This document shows positions 58,135 to 64,000 of a DNA stretch of 64,000 bases, one piece after another. Source of the stretch: Xanthobacter sp. NM-59 (GTDB lineage: Bacteria; Pseudomonadota; Alphaproteobacteria; Rhizobiales; Xanthobacteraceae); contig NZ_JACBFQ010000009.1 of assembly GCF_021401125.1 (NCBI RefSeq), positions 1-64,000 on the forward strand, in the 5' to 3' direction. Numbering within the stretch: position 1 is the first letter of the stretch; each line of letters starts with the position of its first letter. Both the position numbers and the translations under genes were made by a program. Under the pieces are notes generated by a model that worked only from the letters and a program-made list of their open reading frames with translations, did not search any database and had not been told where the DNA came from.

Positions 58135-58470
58135 ATGTTCATTGCCACCAACCGCTTCAAGGTCAAGCACGGTTCGGAAGCCGCCTTCGAGACCGTCTGG
58201 CGCGAGCGCGACACCTACATCGCCGCCGTGCCCGGCTTCGTCGCCTTCGATCTGTGCCGGGGCCCGGAGAAGGAGGAATACACCCTCTACATTTCCCACA
58301 CCGTGTGGGCCACCAAGGCCGATTTCGAGGCCTGGACCAAGTCGGATGCCTTCCGCCTCGCCCACCGCAAGGCCGGCGAGAGCACCAACACGGTGAACTA
58401 TATCGGCGGCCCGGAATTCGAGGGCTTCGAATCCGTGCTCTCCCTCACGCCCGGCGAAAAGGCGGCCTGA
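58135..58470 (+). CDS. hmuQ: IsdG-type haem-degrading monooxygenase (HmuQ-like)
   Basis: A 111-residue ABM-fold protein. The IsdG catalytic triad Asn-Trp-His is visible at the expected positions Asn6 (MFIATNRFKV), Trp67 (DFEAWTKS) and His77 (FRLAHRKAG), which makes haem degradation likely. Other family parts are VPGFVAFDLCRGPEKEEYTL and YISHTVWATKADFEAW. It lies 38 bp downstream of the haem receptor, as hmuQ does in Bradyrhizobium, and would open imported haem to release iron. Start at 58135 is preceded by GGAG. Confidence 0.9.
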   Translation: MFIATNRFKVKHGSEAAFETVWRERDTYIAAVPGFVAFDLCRGPEKEEYTLYISHTVWATKADFEAWTKSDAFRLAHRKAGESTNTVNYIGGPEFEGFESVLSLTPGEKAA

Positions 58471-58643
58471 CGCCGCCCTTCCCCAACCTGTCATTGCCTC
58501 CACCCGGCCCGGTTCTCCGGCGCCGGGTTTTTTTCGCTCCGCCGACGGCCTTTCGCGCAAAGCCACGGCGCATTACCTTCTCCCCATTGCCTTGCCCGCC
58601 CTTTCGGCCGCCGCGGCGGCTCAGCGTTCGGAAATCGTGAGAC

Positions 58644-60140
58644 ATGACCGCCTACACCGATCTTTCCGCCCATTTCGGCCGCGCTTCCGCACTGTCCAAC
58701 GCCATCGGCATCCTGCAATGGGACAGCGATGTGATGATGCCCAAGGGCTCCATGGATACGCGATCCGAGAGCCTCGCTCTGCTGCGGGTGCTGCACCATG
58801 GCCTCGTCACCGACCCGCGGGTGGGCGAATGGCTGCCCGATGCGGAAGCGGACAACGGCCTCAGCGCGTGGGAGCGCGCCAATCTCCGCGAAATCCACCG
58901 CTTGTGGACGGTGCAGACCGCCCTGCCCTCCGACCTGGTGGAGGCCTCCTCCAAGGCCGTTTCCCGATGCGAGATGGCTTGGCGCAAGGCCCGCGCGGAG
59001 GCGGATTTCGCCAGCCTGCTGCCACTGCTGGAAGAGGTGCTGCGCCTGCAGCGGGAGATCGGCACCGCCAAGGGCGAGAAGCTGGGCCTTTCCCCCTATG
59101 ACGCGCTCCTCAACGATTACGAGCCCGGCGGCCACTCCGAGCGCATCGATACCCTGTTCGACGACCTTGCCGCCTTCCTGCCCGCCTTCACCGAGAAGGT
59201 GCTGGAGATTCAGGCCCGGCGGCCCAACACCCCCCTGCCGGCAGGCCCCTTCTCCGTCGAGGCGCAGCGGGCGCTCGGGATGGAGATGATGAAGGTGGTG
59301 GGCTTCGATTTCGATCGCGGCCGGCTCGATGTCTCCACCCATCCGTTCTGCGGCGGCGCGGACGACGACGTGCGCATCACCACCCGCTATGACGAGGGCG
59401 ATTTCTCATCCGCCCTCATGGGGGTGCTGCACGAGACCGGCCACGCCCTCTATGAGCAGGGCCGCCCGGCCGCGTATCTGAGCCAGCCGGTGGGCCAGGC
59501 GCGCTCCATGAGCGTGCATGAAAGCCAATCCCTGCTGATGGAGATGCAGGCCTGCCGCAGCCGCGAATTCCTCGCCTTCGCCGCGCCCCGCATGCGCGCG
59601 ACCTTCGGCGGCTCCGGCCCGGCCTGGGAGGCGGATGCCCTGTGGCGCCACTACACAACCGTGAAGCGCGGCTTCATCCGCGTGGACGCCGACGAGGTGA
59701 CCTACCCGGCCCACGTGATCCTGCGCTATCGCCTGGAAAAGGCGCTGATCGCCGGCGACATGGCGCTGAAAGACCTGCCCGGCGCCTGGGCAGAGGGCAT
59801 GCGGGCGCTGCTCGGCGTGGTGCCGCCCGATGACCGGCTGGGCTGCCTTCAGGACATCCACTGGCCCAGCGGCGGCTGGGGCTATTTCCCCACCTACACC
59901 CTGGGCGCCATGACCGCCGCCCAGCTCTTCGACGCCGCCTGCACGGCCGATGGCGATATTCTGCCCGGCATCGCGCGGGGCGATTTCGGCCCGCTGCTGT
60001 CGTGGCTGCGCACGAATGTGCATTCCCAGGGCTCCCTGCTGGAAACCGACGCGCTCCTCACCCATGCCACCGGCCGCCCGCTCGACGCCCGCGTCTTCAA
60101 GGCCCACCTGGAACGGCGCTACGGCGGCAGCCAGGAATGA
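58644..60140 (+). CDS. Carboxypeptidase M32 (thermostable carboxypeptidase 1 family)
   Basis: A 498-residue zinc metallocarboxypeptidase. HETGH (about residue 263, in MGVLHETGHALYEQG) supplies the zinc ligands and general base; the downstream MSVHESQSLLMEMQA segment carries the third ligand Glu, and the DxRxT-type region is DVRITTRYDEGDF. GDF..SALMG and the late WAEGMRALLGVVPPDD complete the family picture. M32 enzymes remove C-terminal residues from cytoplasmic peptides. The start at 58644 (MTAYTDLSAHFG) fits. It ends 25 bp before a strong hairpin and converges with ccmH. Confidence 0.94.
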   Translation: MTAYTDLSAHFGRASALSNAIGILQWDSDVMMPKGSMDTRSESLALLRVLHHGLVTDPRVGEWLPDAEADNGLSAWERANLREIHRLWTVQTALPSDLVEASSKAVSRCEMAWRKARAEADFASLLPLLEEVLRLQREIGTAKGEKLGLSPYDALLNDYEPGGHSERIDTLFDDLAAFLPAFTEKVLEIQARRPNTPLPAGPFSVEAQRALGMEMMKVVGFDFDRGRLDVSTHPFCGGADDDVRITTRYDEGDFSSALMGVLHETGHALYEQGRPAAYLSQPVGQARSMSVHESQSLLMEMQACRSREFLAFAAPRMRATFGGSGPAWEADALWRHYTTVKRGFIRVDADEVTYPAHVILRYRLEKALIAGDMALKDLPGAWAEGMRALLGVVPPDDRLGCLQDIHWPSGGWGYFPTYTLGAMTAAQLFDAACTADGDILPGIARGDFGPLLSWLRTNVHSQGSLLETDALLTHATGRPLDARVFKAHLERRYGGSQE

Positions 60141-60164
60141 AGCGCCGAGTGGGGGGTCTTCCTT

Positions 60165-60202
60165 CAGTCGCGCCATCCGCTCATGACCGGATGGCGCGAC
60201 TG
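60165..60202 (+). terminator. Hairpin terminator-like structure after the M32 gene
   Basis: Perfect 15-bp arms CAGTCGCGCCATCCG / CGGATGGCGCGACTG with an 8-base loop, 24 bp past the stop codon. No T-run follows on either strand, so termination efficiency is uncertain. Confidence 0.6.
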
Positions 60203-60375
60203 CGGCCCCGCGACAGAGCCACCTGATGCAGCCTTCTCGTTCAGGCGCCCCCGCACGCCGCAAGATGGCGCCGACCGAGCGCACCAGGATCGCGGCGGCC
60301 GAAAGGTGGTACCGCCGGAGGGCACCAGCCCGGCCTCCCACGGACCATGAAGCGGGACGCAATCCCCCGCAGCCC

Positions 60376-60480
60376 GTCGACCATGAGGCCTCAGGCCTTG
60401 GACGGCGGCGCCAATCGCAGAGAAGGCGCTTCCGCTTGGCCTTAGTCTCCGCGCTCAGGTCGGCATCGAGGGAGGCGGCA
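60376..60480 (-). pseudogene. Degenerate partial duplicate of the ccmH 3' end
   Basis: About 105 bp align without gaps (roughly 70 percent by eye) to 60617-60721, the last codons of ccmH and the bases after its stop. Examples: GACCATGAGGCCTCA versus GACCACGAGGCCTCA, and CCTTGG(A/C)(C/G)GGCGG. It lies about 240 bp further downstream on the same strand and has no open frame of its own, so it is a relic of a partial tandem duplication. Confidence 0.6.
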
Positions 60481-60629
60481 ACAGGCCGCCCACGCGCCGC
60501 AACGCCAGGCCGGCCGCATCAGGATCGCGCGCGCGATCTCAAGGGCGCCACGCCCCCGAAAGCGCCCGCGCAGCTTCCCGCACAGCAGGAACGCGCTCCA
60601 TCCGCTCACAGTCAGCCGACCACGAGGCC

Positions 60630-61124
60630 TCACCCCTTGGCGGGCGGTGCCCCGTCGGAAAGGAGGCGTTTCAGCTTGGCTTCCTCCTCCGCCGTTAGAT
60701 GCGCATCGGCGGAGGTTGCGGCGGCCCGGCGGCGGCGGAGCGCCACCACGGAAGCGAAGGCGCCGAGGGCAAGCACCAGCGCCGGCGTCGCCCACAGAAG
60801 GGCATTGCGCCAGGAGAAGCGCGGCCGCAGCAGCACGAACTCCCCATAGCGCGCCACCATGAAGTCGAGCACCTGGCTGTCGCTGTCGCCCGCCTTCAGC
60901 CGCTCCCGCACGATGAGGCGCAGGTCCCGCGCCAGTGGAGCGTCGGAATCGTCGATGGACTGGTTTTGGCAGACCATGCAGCGCAGCTCGGCGGAAAGGG
61001 TGCGCGCGCGACTCTCCAGGTTCGGATCGCTCAGCACCTCGTCCGGCTGGACGGCACGCACGGGCGCCACTAGGAGCAGACCCGCCAGGAGGGCCAGGGC
61101 CAGTCGGGTGAAAAAGGGTGCCAT
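60630..61124 (-). CDS. ccmH: Cytochrome c maturation protein CcmH
   Basis: A 164-residue periplasmic-facing thioredoxin-like protein of haem attachment. MAPFFTRLALALLAGLLLVA is the signal peptide; Cys49 and Cys52 lie in LRCMVCQNQS, the RCxxCQ redox motif that reduces apocytochrome c Cys. A C-terminal transmembrane helix (LLWATPALVLALGAFASVVA) is followed by basic residues and a charged tail. Start at 61124 (GTG/ATG-type frame open upstream is spurious). It is 5 bp downstream of ccmF. Confidence 0.94.
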   Translation of the reverse strand: MAPFFTRLALALLAGLLLVAPVRAVQPDEVLSDPNLESRARTLSAELRCMVCQNQSIDDSDAPLARDLRLIVRERLKAGDSDSQVLDFMVARYGEFVLLRPRFSWRNALLWATPALVLALGAFASVVALRRRRAAATSADAHLTAEEEAKLKRLLSDGAPPAKG

Positions 61125-61129
61125 CAGCC

Positions 61130-63112
61130 TCACTCCGCCGGAACCGCCGCCTCGCGCCGCCGCGCGGGCTTGGGCACGCCGATGCGCAGACGCCGATCCA
61201 TCAGCGAGAGCAGCCCACCGCACGCCATCACCACCGCACCGAGCCAGATCAGCGTCACATTGGGCTTGAAGGTGGCACGCACGGACACATGCCCGTCCGT
61301 CGTCTCCTCCGCCATGCTCACATAGAGCTGGCTGAAGCCGAAGGTGCGGATGCCGGCCTCGGTGGTGGCCATCTGCCGCGAGGAGAAGATGCGCCGCGAC
61401 GCCTCGATGGTGCCCTCCGAGACACCGTCATGGCGGATGGAGAACACCGCGGTGCGCGAGCGATAGTTCGGGCCCGTGCGGTTCTCCATGCGCTCCAGGG
61501 TGAGGTCGCGGGTGCCGATCACGATCTGGTCCCCCACCTTCACGGCGGCGATCTTCTCATGGCTCCAGGAGGCTTCGCACACGATGCCCAGCAGGCACAC
61601 ACCCACGCCGAAATGGGCGATGGCGGTGCCATAGGCCGAGCGCGGCACGCCGGCGAGACGCGCCACGGCCACCTTCGCCCGCACCCGGCCGAGGCCAGCA
61701 CGCTCGGCGATGTCAGTCAGGGCGCCGAGCATGATGAACACGGCAAGGCCCACCGCCAGCGGCGCCAGCACCGGGCCGCCGGTCACCGCCGCCGCCGTCA
61801 CCACGGCCGCCACCACCGCAAGCCCGGCTGCCAGCATCAGCCGCTGGGCGACGCCCAAAAGGTCGCCGCGCTTCCAGGCCAGCAGGGGGCCGAAGGGAAT
61901 GGCGAAGATCAGGGGCAGCATCAGCCCGCCGAAGGCGAGATTGAAGTAAGGCGGCCCCACCGTGATCTTCGCGCCCGTCAACGCCTCCAGCGCCAGGGGA
62001 TAGAGCGTGCCCACCAGCACCGCGGCCGTGGCGGCCGTGAGGAACAGGTTGTTCAGCACCAGCGCCCCTTCCCGCGACACGGGCGCGAACAGCCCGCCCT
62101 GCTTCAGCTCTGACGCGCGGAAGGCGAACAGGGTGAGCCCACCGGCGATGAAGAAGGTGAGGATGCCCAGGATGAAAACGCCACGCGCCGGATCGGTGGC
62201 GAAGGCGTGCACCGAGGTGAGCACGCCCGAACGCACCAGGAAGGTGCCCACCAGCGACAGCGAGAAGGCCAGGATGGCGAGCAGGATGGTCCACACCTTC
62301 AGCGCGTCCCGCTTCTCCATCACCACGGCCGAGTGCAGGAGCGCGGTGGCGGCGAGCCACGGCATGAGGGAGGCGTTTTCCACCGGATCCCAGAACCACC
62401 AGCCGCCCCAGCCGAGCTCGTAATAGGCCCAGTAGGAGCCCATGGCGATGCCGAGCGTGAGGAACACCCAGGCCGCCAGCGTCCAGGGCCGCACCCAGCG
62501 CGCCCAGGCGGCGTCGATGCGCCCCTCGATCAGGGCCGCGATGGCGAAGGCGAACGAGACCGAAAGCCCCACATAGCCGAGATAGAGCAGCGGCGGATGG
62601 ATGGCGAGGCCCGGGTCCTGGAGGATGGGATTGAGATCGCGCCCCTCCGCCGGCGGCGGGGCGAGGCGCAGAAAGGGATTGGAGGTGAACAGGATGAAGG
62701 AGAGAAAGGCGAGGCCGATCAGCCCCTGCACCGCCAGCACATGGGCCTTCAGCCGATCCGGCAGGTTGCCACCGAAGGCCGCCACCAGCGCGCCGAACAG
62801 CGCCAGCACGAACACCCACAGGAGCATGGAGCCCTCGTGGTTCCCCCAGGTGGAGGTGATCTTGTAGATCAGCGGCATCTGGGAGTGGGAGTTTTCCACC
62901 ACGTTCAGGACCGTGAAGTCCGACGTGACATAAAGCTGGATGAGAGCCGCGAATGCGAAGCTCACGAAGCCCATGAGGCCGAAGGCGATGGGGGCGGCGG
63001 TGCCCATCAGCACCGCGTCGCCCCTGGCCGCGCCCCAGCTGGGCAGCACCACCTGGAGAATGGAGAGGGCGAACGCCAGGGCAAGGGCGTATTGGCCGAG
63101 TTCAGCGATCAC
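61130..63112 (-). CDS. ccmF: Haem lyase CcmF
   Basis: A 660-residue polytopic inner-membrane protein of the haem-handling family. The WWD domain reads YYELGWGGWWFWDPVENASL and conserved His ligands sit in neighbouring periplasmic loops (e.g. SHSQMPLIYKITSTWGNHEG). It ligates haem from CcmE to apocytochrome c together with CcmH. It is 6 bp downstream of ccmE and 5 bp upstream of ccmH. The C-terminal basic end (KPARRREAAVPAE) is usual. Confidence 0.96.
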   Translation of the reverse strand: MIAELGQYALALAFALSILQVVLPSWGAARGDAVLMGTAAPIAFGLMGFVSFAFAALIQLYVTSDFTVLNVVENSHSQMPLIYKITSTWGNHEGSMLLWVFVLALFGALVAAFGGNLPDRLKAHVLAVQGLIGLAFLSFILFTSNPFLRLAPPPAEGRDLNPILQDPGLAIHPPLLYLGYVGLSVSFAFAIAALIEGRIDAAWARWVRPWTLAAWVFLTLGIAMGSYWAYYELGWGGWWFWDPVENASLMPWLAATALLHSAVVMEKRDALKVWTILLAILAFSLSLVGTFLVRSGVLTSVHAFATDPARGVFILGILTFFIAGGLTLFAFRASELKQGGLFAPVSREGALVLNNLFLTAATAAVLVGTLYPLALEALTGAKITVGPPYFNLAFGGLMLPLIFAIPFGPLLAWKRGDLLGVAQRLMLAAGLAVVAAVVTAAAVTGGPVLAPLAVGLAVFIMLGALTDIAERAGLGRVRAKVAVARLAGVPRSAYGTAIAHFGVGVCLLGIVCEASWSHEKIAAVKVGDQIVIGTRDLTLERMENRTGPNYRSRTAVFSIRHDGVSEGTIEASRRIFSSRQMATTEAGIRTFGFSQLYVSMAEETTDGHVSVRATFKPNVTLIWLGAVVMACGGLLSLMDRRLRIGVPKPARRREAAVPAE

Positions 63113-63118
63113 GACAGC

Positions 63119-63604
63119 TCAGCTCCCCGTATTGGCGGCGCCGGTGGCGCGGGCGGGCACGGGCGCGCCATTCTCGCCCTCCTTCCACACGCCCTGCTTC
63201 TTGAGGGCGTCGGCCACCTCGCGCGGCATGTATTTCTCGTCGTGCTTGGCGAGCACGCTGTCGGCGCGGAAGGTGCCGTCGGGCAGAAGAGCGCCCTCGG
63301 CCACCACCCCCTGCCCCTCGCGGAACAGGTCCGGCAGGATGCCGGAATAGGCCACCTTCACGGCGGCATTGCCGTCGGTCACCGAAAAGGTGGTGAGCGT
63401 GCCGGCCTTGGTGACGGAGCCCGTCTCCACCAGCCCGCCCAGCCGCAGCCGCGAGCCGGGCGCCACCTGCTGCTGCGCCACCTCGGTGGGCGTGCGGAAG
63501 AACACGATGGTATCGTTGAGCGCCGACAGGATCAGGCCGGCGGCGAGCGCCAGCACGCCCAGTCCGGCGGCAATCAGCACGAGGCGACGGCCCTTGCGCG
63601 TCAT
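63119..63604 (-). CDS. ccmE: Haem chaperone CcmE
   Basis: A 161-residue membrane-anchored periplasmic protein. [20 protein letters not shown] is the anchor with basic N-terminus, the OB-fold domain follows ([20 protein letters not shown]) and the haem-binding motif is His121-DEKYMP with Tyr125, where haem attaches covalently to His. The start at 63604 fits all relatives. It is followed by ccmF and preceded, after 170 bp, by the end of ccmI. Confidence 0.96.
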   Translation of the reverse strand: MTRKGRRLVLIAAGLGVLALAAGLILSALNDTIVFFRTPTEVAQQQVAPGSRLRLGGLVETGSVTKAGTLTTFSVTDGNAAVKVAYSGILPDLFREGQGVVAEGALLPDGTFRADSVLAKHDEKYMPREVADALKKQGVWKEGENGAPVPARATGAANTGS

Positions 63605-63774
63605 TGTGTGTCCTCCCGGTGTCCCACGTTTTCCGACACCCAAGCCTCAACTCGATTGGTCGGGCACCCCGGCGTTTCCCGATAAAACCCGGGAAAGCAA
63701 GGAGCGGTACCCGCCCGCTTTCTTCTTATGGAGCCCTTGAGGCGAGGGGCAGCCCTCACCCAAAGGCAGGCGCC

Positions 63775-64000
63775 TCAGCCTCCCTGCCCCAGGTCCTTCG
63801 CCGCGGCATCGATGCGCGCCAACGCCTCTGCATTGCCTGCGAACGCGGTCCGCGCGGAGGCCAGAGCTTCCTTCACCTTTTCGCCATCCCCCAGCACCTT
63901 GTAGGCGCGGGCGAGGCGCAGCCACCCCTCGAGGTCGTTGGGCGAGGCGGTCAGGCGGTCCTGCAGCCTCTGCACCATACCGCGAATCATGGTGCTTCTG
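63775..64000 (-). CDS. ccmI: Cytochrome c biogenesis protein CcmI, C-terminal part (truncated by window edge)
   Basis: Reading frame enters from the right edge (in frame RSTMIRGMVQRLQDRLTASP) and ends at 63775 with DAAAKDLGQGG. The MIRGMVQRL...DLEGWLRLARAYKVLGD sequence is the start of the TPR part of CcmI (CycH), the apocytochrome c chaperone that brings apocytochromes to CcmF/H. Only about 75 residues are here; the N-terminal membrane part lies outside. Same strand and usual order (ccmI-ccmE-ccmF-ccmH). Confidence 0.88.
   Translation of the reverse strand, partial: RSTMIRGMVQRLQDRLTASPNDLEGWLRLARAYKVLGDGEKVKEALASARTAFAGNAEALARIDAAAKDLGQGG

Larger units (their letters stand above)
60141..60629. 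other. Convergent intergenic region with a decayed ccmH fragment
   Basis: About 490 bp between the M32 gene and ccmH. Besides the hairpin it contains, at about 60376-60480, sequence resembling the 3' end of ccmH. The rest has long but featureless GC-rich frames; a 207-codon frame on the plus strand (60226-60849) crosses ccmH antisense and is not credible. Confidence 0.5.

Noticed and set aside
60226-60849. 207-codon plus-strand frame across the ccmH end
   Set aside because: Arg/Pro/Ala-rich low-complexity antisense frame overlapping the genuine ccmH gene.

Overview
This is a GC-rich window from an alphaproteobacterium, most likely order Hyphomicrobiales (Rhizobiales) and perhaps Xanthobacteraceae-like. 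The reasons are the bioBFDAZ biotin operon with bioZ, a class II (CP4-like) aroA followed by cmk, the FYDLN-acid (TIGR02300-type) gene, an lgt/MidA-type methyltransferase/pgeF group, ccmIEFH cytochrome c maturation genes and an hmu haem uptake locus. No phage, insertion sequence, integrase or CRISPR array is visible. The genus is an inference.

Layout. (1) 1-15.2 kb is an accessory catabolic island on the minus strand. Two operons (14210 down to 7224, and 6555 down to 338) are each preceded by the same 44-bp promoter/operator element, and a GntR/FCD regulator reads the other way at 14509. The upstream operon encodes a VOC protein, a cysteine-desulfhydrase-like PLP enzyme, a gamma-glutamyltransferase without signal peptide, an FAD_binding_2 dehydrogenase, RidA and a DadA-like oxidase. 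The downstream operon encodes a complete peptide-type ABC importer plus two carboxymuconolactone-decarboxylase/AhpD-like proteins. My reading is uptake and intracellular breakdown of a gamma-glutamyl and/or S-substituted cysteine compound; the substrate is unknown. (2) 15.2-26.7 kb is a decayed zone: an AraC regulator with a frameshift and a nonsense codon, SapC and IalB-like genes, a very large autotransporter broken by about ten single-base frameshifts, and a divergent LuxR-type regulator. (3) 26.7-42.1 kb is mostly housekeeping: kdsB-kdsA, two identical tRNA-Ala(GGC) genes, the FYDLN gene, aroA-cmk, a TetR regulator, proC, a YbjN gene, ubiK, lgt-MidA and pgeF-SH3. A molybdate/tungstate-type ABC importer with a ModE-like operator interrupts the lgt...pgeF neighbourhood. 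(4) 42.1-47.3 kb is the tightly overlapping bioBFDAZ operon. (5) 47.5-52.7 kb holds a WYL/TerB protein, a large AsmA/TamB-like envelope protein and a 1-Cys Bcp peroxiredoxin. (6) 52.8-58.5 kb is a haem acquisition locus: hmuTUV divergent from a TonB-dependent receptor and an IsdG/HmuQ-like haem monooxygenase. (7) 58.6-64 kb has an M32 carboxypeptidase and convergent ccmI-ccmE-ccmF-ccmH, with a decayed partial copy of the ccmH 3' end beside it.

How the genes work together. Imported haem can be degraded by HmuQ to release iron, and the Ccm proteins insert haem into c-type cytochromes. BioZ feeds the biotin pathway. In the island, GGT would release an amino acid or conjugate in the cytoplasm, the PLP enzyme would beta-eliminate it, RidA would clear 2-aminoacrylate, and the flavoenzymes would oxidise the remaining amine or acid. 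Most operon steps use 4-bp ATGA-type overlaps, which decided many start codons given here.
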